This document shows positions 1 to 8,874 of a stretch of 64,000 nt of DNA, in pieces. This stretch comes from Cellulosimicrobium protaetiae (GTDB lineage Bacteria > Actinomycetota > Actinomycetes > Actinomycetales > Cellulomonadaceae). The stretch covers positions 4,567,596 to 4,631,595 of the forward strand of contig NZ_CP052757.1 in the NCBI RefSeq assembly GCF_009708005.2, in the 5' to 3' direction. The translations under genes were made by a program, and so were the position numbers. The notes beneath the pieces were generated by a model. That model was given only the letters and a program-made list of their open reading frames with translations, made no database searches and had not been told where the DNA came from. The first letter of the stretch is position 1, and every line of letters starts with the position of its first letter.

Positions 1-1640
1 CCGTGGTCGGCGCCTACTACGACCTCGCCCCCGACGTGGACGACCCGGCGCAGAAGGTCGTCTTCGGCACGTCGGGCCACCGCGGGTCGAGCCTCGACCA
101 CGCGTTCAACGAGGCGCACATCGTCGCGATCACCGCGGCGATCGTCGAGTACCGGCGCTCGCAGGGCACCGACGGCCCGCTGTTCATCGGCCGCGACACC
201 CACGCGCTGTCGCTCCCGGCCTGGCAGACCGCGCTCGAGGTCCTCGTCGCCGCGGGCGTGCAGACGTACGTCGACGCGCGCGACTCGTTCACCCCGACGC
301 CCGCCGTCTCCCAGTCGATCCTCCTGCACAACGAGGCGACGACGGTCGACGGCGTCCGCACCACCGGGCCCGGGCTGGCGGACGGGATCGTCGTGACGCC
401 GTCGCACAACCCGCCGCGCGACGGCGGCTTCAAGTACAACCCGCCGCACGGCGGCCCCGCCGGTTCCGAGGCGACCGGCTGGATCGCGGACCGCGCCAAC
501 GAGATCCTGCGCGACGGCGTCGCGAGCGTGCGCCGCGTGCCCCTCACCCAGGCGCTCACCTCCGAGCACGTGCACAAGCACGACTTCCTCACCACGTACG
601 TCGACGACCTCGTGAACGTCCTCGACATCGACGCGATCCGCGAGTCGGGCGTGCGCATCGGCGCCGACCCGCTGGGCGGCGCGTCGGTCGAGTACTGGGG
701 CGAGATCGGCGAGCGGTACGGGCTCGACCTCACGGTCGTCAACCCGCAGGTCGACCCCCGCTGGGCGTTCATGACGCTCGACTGGGACGGCAAGATCCGC
801 ATGGACTGCTCGTCGCCGTACGCGATGGCGTCGCTCGTCGCGGGGATGACCGGCGACTCCGGGGACGCCGAGGGCGGCGCGCCGTTCGACGTCGCGACCG
901 GGAACGACGCCGACTCCGACCGCCACGGGATCGTCACGCCCGACGCCGGGCTCATGAACCCGAACCACTACCTCGCCGTCGCGATCCAGTACCTCTACGG
1001 CGGCGCGCGCGAGGGCTGGCGCGACGACGCGGCGATCGGCAAGACGCTCGTGTCGTCCGCGCTCATCGACCGGGTCGCGGGCGGCCTCGGGCGGCGCCTC
1101 GTCGAGGTGCCGGTCGGGTTCAAGTGGTTCGTGCCCGGCCTGCTCGACGGGACCGTCGGGTTCGGCGGCGAGGAGTCCGCCGGGGCGTCGTTCCTGCGCA
1201 AGGACGGCCGCGTCTGGTCGACCGACAAGGACGGCCTGCTGCTCGCGCTCCTCGCGTCCGAGATCATCGCGACCACGGGCCGCACGCCGTCCGAGCACCA
1301 CCGCGACCTCGTGGAGCGCTACGGCGAGTCCTGGTACGCGCGCGTCGACGCGCCTGCGACGCTCGAGGAGAAGGCGACGCTCGGCAAGCTCTCGCCCGAG
1401 CAGGTCACCGCGACCGAGCTCGCGGGCGAGCCGATCACCGCGAAGCTCACGAACGCGCCCGGCAACGACGCCCCGATCGGCGGGCTCAAGGTCACGACCG
1501 AGAACGCGTGGTTCGCGGCCCGGCCGTCGGGCACGGAGAACGTCTACAAGATCTACGCCGAGTCGTTCGTCTCCGCCGAGCACCTGACCCAGGTCCAGAC
1601 CGAGGCGAAGGACGTCGTCTCCGCCGCCCTCGGAGGCTGA
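1..1640 (+). CDS. pgm: Alpha-phosphoglucomutase, 5' end outside window
   Basis: This enzyme interconverts glucose-1-phosphate and glucose-6-phosphate in the cytosol, linking glycogen and UDP-glucose synthesis to glycolysis. The readable protein is 545 residues. It carries the [10 protein letters not shown] substrate loop near the start, the phosphoserine loop TPSHNPP, the metal site NDADSDRHG, the sugar-specificity loop GGEESAG and the C-terminal phosphate-binding [12 protein letters not shown]. Against E. coli Pgm (546 residues) about 20 N-terminal residues are missing, so the GTG at position 3 is probably an internal Val codon and the true start lies upstream of the window. It converges on the MFS gene at 1758, with a repeat cluster between them. 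Confidence 0.93.
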   Translation, partial: VVGAYYDLAPDVDDPAQKVVFGTSGHRGSSLDHAFNEAHIVAITAAIVEYRRSQGTDGPLFIGRDTHALSLPAWQTALEVLVAAGVQTYVDARDSFTPTPAVSQSILLHNEATTVDGVRTTGPGLADGIVVTPSHNPPRDGGFKYNPPHGGPAGSEATGWIADRANEILRDGVASVRRVPLTQALTSEHVHKHDFLTTYVDDLVNVLDIDAIRESGVRIGADPLGGASVEYWGEIGERYGLDLTVVNPQVDPRWAFMTLDWDGKIRMDCSSPYAMASLVAGMTGDSGDAEGGAPFDVATGNDADSDRHGIVTPDAGLMNPNHYLAVAIQYLYGGAREGWRDDAAIGKTLVSSALIDRVAGGLGRRLVEVPVGFKWFVPGLLDGTVGFGGEESAGASFLRKDGRVWSTDKDGLLLALLASEIIATTGRTPSEHHRDLVERYGESWYARVDAPATLEEKATLGKLSPEQVTATELAGEPITAKLTNAPGNDAPIGGLKVTTENAWFAARPSGTENVYKIYAESFVSAEHLTQVQTEAKDVVSAALGG

Positions 1641-1647
1641 CCTCCCT

Positions 1648-1736
1648 GCCGAGGGAGAACCCACGCGCTGACCAGGGTTCTCCCTCGGCGAACCGCGGTT
1701 CTCTCTCGGCAGGACCAGGGTTCTCCCTCGGCGCGG
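1648..1736. repeat. Diverged copies of the 21-bp extragenic repeat
   Basis: Three adjacent units of about 21 bases follow the pattern CCAGGGTTCTCCCTCGGCGA (from 1672), and an inverted unit GCCGAGGGAGAACCC precedes them (1648). They fill the gap between two convergent genes. They resemble the larger arrays at 22344 and 22645 (core GGTTCTnnCTCG), so this is one dispersed family. Opposed units can pair into hairpins, so a bidirectional terminator role is plausible but inferred. Confidence 0.75.
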
Positions 1737-1757
1737 TGGGCCGGCTGACCCACCGCC

Positions 1758-3173
1758 TCACGCGACCGCCCTGACTCCCGCCGCGGCGCGGCGCGCGACG
1801 ATCGTCCCGACGAGGGAGACGCCGGCGAACGTGAGCATGAGCAGCTGGGCGGACCGGACGAGGTCGGGTGTCCCGAGGTTCACGAGGACGCCGGCGAGGG
1901 CGGCGCTCAGCGCCGTCGCGATGAGGAAGACGGTGTTGACCGCGGCCGCGGCCTTGGCACCCTCCTCCTCGCCGACCGTGCTCCCCAGCGCGGCAACCGT
2001 CAGGTGCGGGAACCCGAGCCCGATCCCGGCTCCCGCGAGGAAGAGCGTCACGAACCAGAGGGCGATCACCGTGCCCGACGGCCCGTCGTGATGGAGCAAC
2101 CCGTACGCGGTGAGACCGAGCGCGACCACCAGCGGGCCCACCGTGATCAGGCCCCGCCGCGCCCGGACCGTCGTGGCGTTCGCGGTGACCATCTGGGTCA
2201 CGGACCAGCCGAGCGAGAGTGCCGCCCCGAGCAGTCCCGCGACGAGCGGACCGAGTCCTCCGATCTCCTGCCCGAAGAGCGGGATGAACGCCTCGGTGCC
2301 GATGCCGAACGCGAGGACTGCGACGGTGAGGTAGACCCAGCGCAGCGAGGACCCGCGCGCGAACGTGACCTGGGGCAGGATCCCGCTGTGCCCGCTCCGC
2401 TCGTGACGGACGAACCACACGCCGAGCACGACCCCGACGACGAGCGCCGCCGCGGTCGCGACACCGGAGGGCACGACGCTCGCGACGCCCACCGCTGCGA
2501 CGGCGCTCGCGAGCAGCACGAGCGACGCCCACGGCACCGACTCGCTGGAGCGGCTCCGCGCCGTCCGCGGCATCGAGCGGACGACGAGCACGCACACGAG
2601 CGCCGCGACGACCGCGAGGCTGACGAACGCGGCGCGCCAGGCGCCGACCTGCCCGAACCCGCCTCCCACGACCGGCCCGACGATGTTCCCGACGCCCCAC
2701 ATCGCCGACACGAGAGCCGCAGCCCGGGCCCAGAGCCGCTCGGGCAGCGCCCGCTGGATCAGGGCGTACCCGAGGCCGGCGAGCAGTCCTCCACCGAGTC
2801 CTTGGACCGTACGGCCGAGCAGCAGGACGAGCATCGACGGGCTCGCCGCGCACAGCAGCGAGCCCAGGGCGAACAGCCCGAGCGCGAGCAGGTACGCCCG
2901 GACGGCGCCCTGCTGCGTGAGGACCCTGCTGACGAGCATGGAGGTGACGACGGACGCCAGCAGGAAGGTCGTCATCGTCCAGGCGTAGAACTCGGCTCCT
3001 CCGATCTCCCCGACGATGGTCGGGAGCAGGCTCGTCGTGAGGTAGACGTTGCTCGCCTCCAGCAGGACGCCGCCCGCGAGCACGGCCGCGACGGGGGCGT
3101 GGCGCCCGCCCAGCAGCTCGCGCCACGTGCCTGCCGTCCCCGTGTCCTGCCGTTCCTGCTCGGTCTGGGTCAT
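1758..3173 (-). CDS. MFS multidrug-type transporter next to soxR
   Basis: This 471-residue membrane protein looks like a proton-driven drug/metabolite exporter of the major facilitator superfamily, DHA2-like. Hydrophobic segments run throughout. The opening LLEASNVYLTTSLLPTIVGE corresponds to TM1, and LGRTVQGLGGGLLAGLGYAL is the motif-C-like stretch. The start at 3173 (MTQTEQ) is preferred because a longer reading frame would run into the soxR promoter. It is divergent from the SoxR gene, with a SoxR-box palindrome between them. Actinobacterial SoxR is known to control exporters in response to redox-active compounds, so export of such molecules is the likely role. Substrate is unknown. Confidence 0.82.
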   Translation of the reverse strand: MTQTEQERQDTGTAGTWRELLGGRHAPVAAVLAGGVLLEASNVYLTTSLLPTIVGEIGGAEFYAWTMTTFLLASVVTSMLVSRVLTQQGAVRAYLLALGLFALGSLLCAASPSMLVLLLGRTVQGLGGGLLAGLGYALIQRALPERLWARAAALVSAMWGVGNIVGPVVGGGFGQVGAWRAAFVSLAVVAALVCVLVVRSMPRTARSRSSESVPWASLVLLASAVAAVGVASVVPSGVATAAALVVGVVLGVWFVRHERSGHSGILPQVTFARGSSLRWVYLTVAVLAFGIGTEAFIPLFGQEIGGLGPLVAGLLGAALSLGWSVTQMVTANATTVRARRGLITVGPLVVALGLTAYGLLHHDGPSGTVIALWFVTLFLAGAGIGLGFPHLTVAALGSTVGEEEGAKAAAAVNTVFLIATALSAALAGVLVNLGTPDLVRSAQLLMLTFAGVSLVGTIVARRAAAGVRAVA

Positions 3174-3255
3174 CTCGGGCCGTCCTCTCGCCACGTCCGG
3201 TCGGGGCGTACGCCCCCTGCGGGCGCCCCGGTGGACGACCCGCCGCGACGCTAAT

Positions 3256-3275
3256 ACCTCGAGTAAACTTGAGGT
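3256..3275. promoter_or_regulatory. SoxR operator in the divergent promoter
   Basis: The palindrome ACCTCGAGTAAACTTGAGGT lies between the MFS and soxR genes. Its inner 18 bases (3257-3274) match the E. coli soxS SoxR box CCTCAAGTTAACTTGAGG at 16 of 18 positions. It ends 14 bases before the soxR start codon and is placed to control both genes. Confidence 0.9.
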
Positions 3276-3289
3276 CAAGGGAGGTACCT

Positions 3290-3730
3290 GTGTCGCTCGA
3301 ACCCGACGATCTCCTCGCTGTCGGCGAGGTCGCGCGCCGCACGGGCGTCGCTGTGTCAGCGCTGCACTACTACGAGCAGCTCGGCCTCATCGCCTCGACC
3401 CGCACGGCCGGCAACCAGCGCCGCTACCCCCGGCACATGCTCCGGCGCATCTCGCTCGTCGTCGTCGCGAAACGGCTCGGCATCCCCCTCGCCGACGTCC
3501 AGGAGGTCTTCACCAGCCTCCCGCTGGACCACCCGCCGTCGCAGCGCGACTGGCGGCGCGTGGCCAAGCTCTGGAACGACGAGCTCGAGCTGCGGCGCAC
3601 CCAGATCGACCACCTGCAGCGCGAGCTGACCGGCTGCATCGGCTGCGGCTGCCTCTCGCTCAAGGCGTGCCGGCTGCTCAACCCCGAGGACGCCCTCGGG
3701 TCGGACGGCCCCGGTCCCCGGCGCATCTGA
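3290..3730 (+). CDS. soxR: Redox-sensing MerR-family regulator SoxR
   Basis: SoxR is a [2Fe-2S] transcription factor activated by redox-cycling compounds. The 146-residue protein has the MerR winged helix near the N-terminus (VGEVARRTGVAVSALHYYEQLGLI) and a dimerisation helix. The iron-sulfur motif CIGCGCLSLKAC has the C-x2-C-x-C-x5-C spacing that separates SoxR from other MerR proteins. The GTG start at 3290 follows a good ribosome binding site (AAGGGAGG, 3277-3284). The SoxR box just upstream implies autoregulation together with control of the divergent exporter. Enteric-type soxS is not seen nearby, consistent with the direct-control model known from actinobacteria. Confidence 0.95.
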   Translation: MSLEPDDLLAVGEVARRTGVAVSALHYYEQLGLIASTRTAGNQRRYPRHMLRRISLVVVAKRLGIPLADVQEVFTSLPLDHPPSQRDWRRVAKLWNDELELRRTQIDHLQRELTGCIGCGCLSLKACRLLNPEDALGSDGPGPRRI

Positions 3731-3810
3731 GCGGCGCGAGCGCACCCTCCGGCGTCCCCGCCGCTGCGCTCCGCCGACATGGGCGGCCGTCGCTGCGACC
3801 GACACGCCGT

Positions 3811-4602
3811 CTACGCGCCCAGCAGGTCCCGGAGCCTCGCTGCCAGCCACTCGGGTCGGCGCAACGGGATGTCGTGCCCGGCGCCCTCGACGACCTCGTG
3901 GCTGCTGCCCGGGATCGCCTCGGTCCATGCTCGCGCGGACGCCGTGACGACCGCCTTCTCCCGGCTGCCCGTGAGCACCAGGGCCCGGCCCGGGAACGTG
4001 CGCAGCCCGGCGGGCACGGTGAAGCGGATGTTCTCCCCGACGGCGTCGAGGAGCGTCCGCCTCGAGAGGGTTGCCGACGTGCGCAGGTAGTCGTCGAGGA
4101 GGTGGTCCGGGACGGAGAGCTCCTTGGCCTGCAGCCGGGCGAACCCCTCCCGCCGCGCGAGCCCGGCGGTCGACGCGAGGAGCGCGAGGGTGAGCCGCGG
4201 CGCCGGTGTCGGCGTGGCCTGGCCGCTGACCAGGACGAGCCGGTCGACCAGGTCCGGCCGTCGCGCCGCGAGCAGCGCCCCGAGCTGGGCGCCGAGCGAG
4301 AACCCGACGACCGTGATCGGCCCCGCGCCCGCCCGCTCCTCGACCAGGGAATCCAGCTCGTCGACGACGTGGTCGTGCGACCCGTACGGCTCGTCGGCGC
4401 TGTGGTCGTGACCGGGCAGGTCGGGGACGAGGAGCCGCAGCTCACCGTCGAGCTCCGCCCGCAGCGGCTCCCACATCCAGCCCGCGACCCCGCCCCCGTG
4501 CAGCAGCAGGACGGTGGGGGCGGCAGCGGCGTCGACGTCCAGCACGTACACGAGGGCCTCGCTCTCAGCAGTCACGGTCAGACACCAGTCGCGGTCGAAC
4601 AC
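3811..4602 (-). CDS. Alpha/beta hydrolase
   Basis: This is a 263-residue cytosolic protein of the alpha/beta hydrolase fold. The oxyanion motif LLLHGGGVAGWMWEP, the nucleophile elbow GFSLGAQLG (Ser) and a C-terminal catalytic His in GAGHDIPLRRP are all visible; the acid is probably in the strand ending LVLTGS. The substrate cannot be named. It lies 53 bases downstream of frdB on the same strand and could be co-transcribed, although nothing connects it functionally. The start used is a GTG at 4602; no strong ribosome binding site is seen, so the exact N-terminus is uncertain. Confidence 0.8.
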   Translation of the reverse strand: MFDRDWCLTVTAESEALVYVLDVDAAAAPTVLLLHGGGVAGWMWEPLRAELDGELRLLVPDLPGHDHSADEPYGSHDHVVDELDSLVEERAGAGPITVVGFSLGAQLGALLAARRPDLVDRLVLVSGQATPTPAPRLTLALLASTAGLARREGFARLQAKELSVPDHLLDDYLRTSATLSRRTLLDAVGENIRFTVPAGLRTFPGRALVLTGSREKAVVTASARAWTEAIPGSSHEVVEGAGHDIPLRRPEWLAARLRDLLGA

Positions 4603-4655
4603 CCGATATGACCGGTTTCGCCGTCATCGCCTCAACGTACCCGACGTACCCGCCC

Positions 4656-5480
4656 TCACCCGCGCCGGCTGCGAGCCTCCCACGTCTCGGTCGCGACGCG
4701 CTGGGCGTCGCGGAGCGCACGCGCCGGGTCGACCCCCTTGGGGCAGACCTGGGTGCACGCCCCGACCTGGATGCACGGCCAGGCGCCGAACTCGGTGTCC
4801 AGGACGTCGGCCCGGTCCAGCTCGCCCGCGTCGCGCGAGTCCTCGTCCCATCGGCGCGCGGTCGCGACGACGGCCGGGCCGAGGAAGTCCGGTGCCGGAT
4901 CGAGCTGAGGGCACGCCGCGTAGCAGAGCATGCAGTCGATGCACTCGGCGAAGCCCTTGAACGCGGCGAGCTCGCCGGGCGTCTGCAGGCTGCCCGACGA
5001 CGGCCCGTGCGCCCGCAGCGCGTCCTCGCCCCGGTCGGGGGCCGGGTCCTCCGCAGGCGCGTCGACGAGCGGGAGCCGCGTCGCGCCGGCGGGCACGAGC
5101 CAGGGCTGCACGGCGGCGAGCTTGCCGAGGAACGTGTCGGTGTCGACGACGAGGTCGCGCAGCACCTCGGCGTGCGCGAGCGGCTCGACGACGAGGCCGG
5201 ACGTGCGGTAGCCGCGCACGAACGTCTCGCACCCGAGCACCGGGCGGCCGTTGACCATGACGCCGCAGCTCCCGCAGACGGCCATCTTGCACGACCACCG
5301 GAACGTCAGCGTGGGGTCGGCGTGGTCCTTGACCCACTGGAGCGCGTCGAGCACGGAGGTGCGGTCGTCGTAGGGCACGTCGAACACGTCGCGCCGCCCC
5401 GCGTCGGCGCCATCGGCCGACGTCCGCGCGACCTCCAGCCGCACGGTCCGCGCCTCCACCGGCAGGTCTGCCTCGCTCAC
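4656..5480 (-). CDS. frdB: Fumarate reductase/succinate dehydrogenase iron-sulfur subunit
   Basis: This subunit passes electrons between the flavoprotein and quinone. The 274-residue protein has the plant-type [2Fe-2S] cluster motif CKMAVCGSCGVMVNGRPVLGC in the N-terminal half, the bacterial ferredoxin-like CIDCMLCYAACP, and a second cysteine set CIQVGACTQVCPKGVDP, which together hold the [4Fe-4S] and [3Fe-4S] clusters. Wording such as FLGPAVVATARRWDEDSRD is closest to E. coli FrdB. The GTG start at 5480 overlaps the frdA stop (GTGA), so the two are translationally coupled. No frdC/frdD or sdhC/sdhD-like membrane gene follows; the next gene is a hydrolase. Confidence 0.9.
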   Translation of the reverse strand: MSEADLPVEARTVRLEVARTSADGADAGRRDVFDVPYDDRTSVLDALQWVKDHADPTLTFRWSCKMAVCGSCGVMVNGRPVLGCETFVRGYRTSGLVVEPLAHAEVLRDLVVDTDTFLGKLAAVQPWLVPAGATRLPLVDAPAEDPAPDRGEDALRAHGPSSGSLQTPGELAAFKGFAECIDCMLCYAACPQLDPAPDFLGPAVVATARRWDEDSRDAGELDRADVLDTEFGAWPCIQVGACTQVCPKGVDPARALRDAQRVATETWEARSRRG

Positions 5481-7354
5481 GAACCCGCTCCCCTCTCCGC
5501 CGAGAACGACATGGGGGTCGTTATCGGTCTCTTTCCGACCCTCATGTCGTGTTCGGCGCCCACGGGGACGTGCGCCACCTCGATCGTTCCGCCCGCGTCC
5601 AGCCGGACCTCCGAGTGGCGCGGCACGTCGTCGACGTCCGGGAAGTCGAGGCGCTGGTGCGCTCCGCGGGACTCCTCGCGCGCGAGCGCGGCCGCCACCG
5701 TCGCGTGCGCGACCAGCAGCGTCGCGCCGAGCTCCACCGTGGTCGCCCAGTCGGTGTTGAGCACCGGGTTCGTGTCGGCGACGCGCACGTCGGCGTACCG
5801 CGCGCGCAGGTCCTCGACCGTCGCGAGCGCCCGCCGCAGCCCGTCGGCGTCGCGGTAGATCCCGGCGTCGGCGTCGAGCACGCGCCCGAGCTCGGCCCGG
5901 ATCGCGGCGGGCGGCTCGGTGCCGCGGCCGCGCATAGCGAGGTACCGGTCGGCGATCTCGGCGGCGCGGTCGACGACCTCGCCGTCCGCCGACGCGGGAC
6001 CGACGCCGGCCCCCGCACCGGCCGCGCCGCCGTCGGCCCCGGGGTGCCCGGCCGCGCGCGACCACGCGAGCGCCGCCTCGCCCGCCGCACGCCCGACGAC
6101 GAGGGTCTCGACGAGCGAGTTGGACCCGAGCCGGTTGGCGCCGTGCAGCCCGGTGGAGGCGCACTCCCCCGCGGCGAACAGCCCCGCGACGCCGGTCGCG
6201 CCGCGAGCGTCGGTGCGGATGCCGCCCATCGTGTAGTGCGCCGTCGGGCGGACGGGCACGGGCTCGGTCGCGGGGTCGACGCCAGCGAACTGCTTGGCGA
6301 GGCCGGTGACGAGCGGCAGCCGCTCGGCGAGGCGCTCCTTGCCGAGGTGGCGCAGGTCGAGCAGGACGACGCCGCCGTCGGGCGTCGGGATCGTGCGCCC
6401 GTCGCGGTCGGCGTGCCAGAACGCCTGCGAGAGCCGGTCGCGCGGCCCGAGCTCCATGGTGCGCGGCACGGGCGCCCCGACCGGCGTCTCCGGGCCGAGG
6501 CCGTAGTCGGCGAGGTAGCGCCGGCCGTCGGCGTCGAGCAGCACGCCACCCTCGCCCCGGGCGGCCTCCGTGAGCAGGATGCCGCTGCCCGGCAGGCCGG
6601 TCGGGTGGAACTGGAGGAACTCCATGTCCCGCAGCGGCACGCCCGCGCGCAGCGCCATCGCGGTCCCGTCGCCCGTGCAGATGCCCGCGTTCGTGCTGGT
6701 CCCCCACGCGCGCGCCGAGCCGCCCGTCGCGAGGACCACCGCGGGCGCCTCGATCAGCAGCGGCTCCCCGCGGTGCTGGTCGTGCACGACGACGCCGCGC
6801 ACCCGCGCGTCCGGCCCGCCCGCGTCGTCGACCACCAGGTCGAGCACGTGGTGCTCGTCGTACCGGCGGACGGGACCGTCCACGCCCGAGTACCGCAGCG
6901 ACGTCTGGAACAGGGTGTGGAGCAGGTGGAAGCCGGTCTTGTCGGCCGCGAACCACGTGCGCGCGCGGCTCATGCCGCCGAACCGGCGCACGGCCACGTC
7001 GCCGTCGTCCGTGCGCGACCACGGCAGGCCCCACCGCTCCAGCCGGTACAGCTCACCCGCGGCGCGCTCGACGACGAACCGGACGGCGTCGTCCTCGCAC
7101 AGTCCCGCGCCCCCGGCGAGGGTGTCGGCGACGTGCTGCTCGAGCGAGTCGTCGTCGCCCACCACGCCCGCGGCCCCGCCCTCCGCGGCGACGGTGTGCG
7201 AGCGCATCGGGTACACCTTGGAGACGAGCGCGACGACGGGCACGCGGCGGTCCTCCCGGGCCGCGGCCTCCGCGACCGCGAGCGCCGCACTGAGACCTGC
7301 ACCACCGCCGCCCACGACGACGACGTCGGCGCGCTCGACGCGCAGGGCGGTCAC
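5477..7354 (-). CDS. frdA: Fumarate reductase/succinate dehydrogenase flavoprotein subunit
   Basis: This is the catalytic subunit for fumarate/succinate interconversion. The 625-residue protein begins with the FAD dinucleotide fold DVVVVGGGGAGLSAA. MRSHTVAAEGG follows, with the His (about residue 53) that carries covalent FAD; the Glu after it is typical of fumarate reductases, where SDH usually has Gln. The HPTG substrate motif (FLQFHPTGLPGSG) and GLHGANRLGSNSLVETLV are intact. The GTG at 7354 is chosen because it places the FAD fold at residue 10, as in the family. An open frame continues upstream but is low-complexity and runs opposite the lipoprotein gene. Insert GADGGAAGAGAGVG is a lineage-type loop. 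Confidence 0.9.
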   Translation of the reverse strand: MTALRVERADVVVVGGGGAGLSAALAVAEAAAREDRRVPVVALVSKVYPMRSHTVAAEGGAAGVVGDDDSLEQHVADTLAGGAGLCEDDAVRFVVERAAGELYRLERWGLPWSRTDDGDVAVRRFGGMSRARTWFAADKTGFHLLHTLFQTSLRYSGVDGPVRRYDEHHVLDLVVDDAGGPDARVRGVVVHDQHRGEPLLIEAPAVVLATGGSARAWGTSTNAGICTGDGTAMALRAGVPLRDMEFLQFHPTGLPGSGILLTEAARGEGGVLLDADGRRYLADYGLGPETPVGAPVPRTMELGPRDRLSQAFWHADRDGRTIPTPDGGVVLLDLRHLGKERLAERLPLVTGLAKQFAGVDPATEPVPVRPTAHYTMGGIRTDARGATGVAGLFAAGECASTGLHGANRLGSNSLVETLVVGRAAGEAALAWSRAAGHPGADGGAAGAGAGVGPASADGEVVDRAAEIADRYLAMRGRGTEPPAAIRAELGRVLDADAGIYRDADGLRRALATVEDLRARYADVRVADTNPVLNTDWATTVELGATLLVAHATVAAALAREESRGAHQRLDFPDVDDVPRHSEVRLDAGGTIEVAHVPVGAEHDMRVGKRPITTPMSFSAERGAGS

Positions 7355-7592
7355 GAGCGCCCCCGCGGTGCGACCGTGCGGGGGCGAACGCGCAGGTCCG
7401 CGCGCACGGGAGGGGTCGGGGAGACGCGGAGCCGAACCATAGGGGAAGGGTCCCCGCGCTCGGGCGGCACCGCAACAGGCGAAGGTCCCGGACGTCTGCG
7501 ACGTCTCATGGGCACCCCTCCCCATCGAGCCGACGGCTTGTCTGTGGGTAAAGTCCGTGCGGCACCCCTCCCCGAAGCACCCGGAGCTCCTC

Positions 7593-8321
7593 ATGCGTCC
7601 CGTCCGTACCGCCGCCCGCCTCACCGTCGCGACCGCGCTCGCGCTCGGCCTCACCGCGTGCACCATCAACGTCGGTGGCGGCACGCCCGAGACACCGACG
7701 CCGGAGGAGACGACCGCCGAGGAGACCGCGCCGGTCGAGGACGCAGAGGAGGTCGACGACGCCGCAGCCGAGGAGACCGGCGCGAGCGGCGAGCTGCCCG
7801 ACTGGGCGAACCCGCTGAAGAACCCTGGCGAGCAGATCTCGACCTTCACCATCGGCGAGGTCCGCGTCGACGTCTACCAGGTGGGCGTCACGCAGGCCAC
7901 GAAGGACGGCCTGTTCGTCGACCCGGAGAACAACCTGCCGATCATCGCCGAGGGCGACGACATCGTCTTCGTCAACTACGTCATCACGAACGAGGGCGCG
8001 CCCATCGACCTCGGGTCGAGCCTCGTGAGCATCGACGAGCGCTACGACGACTGGCCCTACATGCAGGGCATGGACACCATCGTCGACGACGAGCTGTACG
8101 AGGCGCAGGGCGTGAACGACGACGGCATGGCGCCGGGCGCCTACCGCGAGCCGACGGTCTACACGTTCGGCACCGGCCAGTCGTACTCGTACGCGACGAA
8201 CTTCCGCTACCAGTCGGGCTCGCCCATCACGTTCGACGGCACGATCGTCCCGGTCGACGCCGAGGGCGAGCTGCTGCACGACGAGCGCATGGAGGGCGAG
8301 GGCACGGGGACCATCTCCTGA
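7593..8321 (+). CDS. Secreted lipoprotein of unknown function
   Basis: The 242-residue product has a lipoprotein signal: Arg-containing N-region, hydrophobic core and lipobox LTAC with Cys at residue 23. An acidic, Thr/Glu/Pro-rich linker of about 45 residues follows. The rest looks like a single beta-rich extracellular domain (for example FTIGEVRVDVYQVGVT and DIVFVNYVITNEGAPIDLG), reminiscent of DUF4352-type domains that follow such linkers, though I cannot assign a family. It would be anchored to the outer face of the membrane. It is a monocistronic unit ending in a strong terminator at 8353. Confidence 0.8.
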   Translation: MRPVRTAARLTVATALALGLTACTINVGGGTPETPTPEETTAEETAPVEDAEEVDDAAAEETGASGELPDWANPLKNPGEQISTFTIGEVRVDVYQVGVTQATKDGLFVDPENNLPIIAEGDDIVFVNYVITNEGAPIDLGSSLVSIDERYDDWPYMQGMDTIVDDELYEAQGVNDDGMAPGAYREPTVYTFGTGQSYSYATNFRYQSGSPITFDGTIVPVDAEGELLHDERMEGEGTGTIS

Positions 8322-8352
8322 CCCTCGGCGACCATCGCGGATGCTGCCGCGT

Positions 8353-8390
8353 ACGAAGAGCCCTGGTCCTGCGGGACCAGGGCTCTTCGT
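8353..8390. terminator. Bidirectional hairpin terminator
   Basis: A perfect 17-bp stem (8353-8369 with 8374-8390, arm beginning ACGAAGAGCCC) closes a 4-base loop TGCG. It lies between the convergent lipoprotein and GNAT genes; the arm ends supply A- and T-containing flanks on both strands. Confidence 0.92.
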
Positions 8391-8429
8391 CGTCCTCGCC
8401 GCGGGGGTCTTCTCACCGGCGGGCGTCGT

Positions 8430-8735
8430 TCACCGCCGGGTGAGGTCTTCGTAGTCCGGGTGGCGCTGGATGTACGCGCGGATGAACGGGCACAGCGGCA
8501 CGACGCGCTCGCCGGACGCCCGGACCTGGTCGAGCGCGCCCGCGGCGAGCGCGGACCCGACGCCCTGGCCCTCGAACGCGGGGTCGACCTCGGTGTGCGT
8601 GAAGATCACCGTCCCGGGCTCGCGGACGTAGGCGGCGAACCCGGCGACGACGCCCTCGTCGGTGCGGGCCTCGAAGCGGTCGCCCTGGTCGGTGACGGTG
8701 ACGGTCGTGGTGCGGGGTGCGGGGCTGTCGGTCAT
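8430..8735 (-). CDS. Small GNAT-family N-acetyltransferase
   Basis: This is a 101-residue cytosolic protein. It matches the minimal GNAT subgroup (YjdJ-like): a single acetyl-CoA-binding core with EVDPAFEGQGVGSALAAGALDQVRASG, where Q/GxGxxxL binds the pyrophosphate, and the ending VVPLCPFIRAYIQRHPDYEDL. The start at 8735 (MTDSPAP) gives the usual family length; another ATG lies three codons upstream. Substrate unknown. Confidence 0.85.
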   Translation of the reverse strand: MTDSPAPRTTTVTVTDQGDRFEARTDEGVVAGFAAYVREPGTVIFTHTEVDPAFEGQGVGSALAAGALDQVRASGERVVPLCPFIRAYIQRHPDYEDLTRR

Positions 8736-8874
8736 GGCGCCCATCGTCGCCGCCGCACGGCCGTCGGACAACCGCCGGGGCGCGGCCCCGGCCACCACCG
8801 AGACGGTCGTCACGTCCCGCTCAGAGCCGCGACATCGCACCGATCGGGCGGCTTCCGGGTGCGACACTGGGACG

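Noticed and set aside
7355..7852. N-terminal extension of the FrdA flavoprotein
   Set aside because: The frame stays open but is antisense to the lipoprotein gene, and the FAD motif would then begin far from the N-terminus. The GTG at 7354 fits the family.
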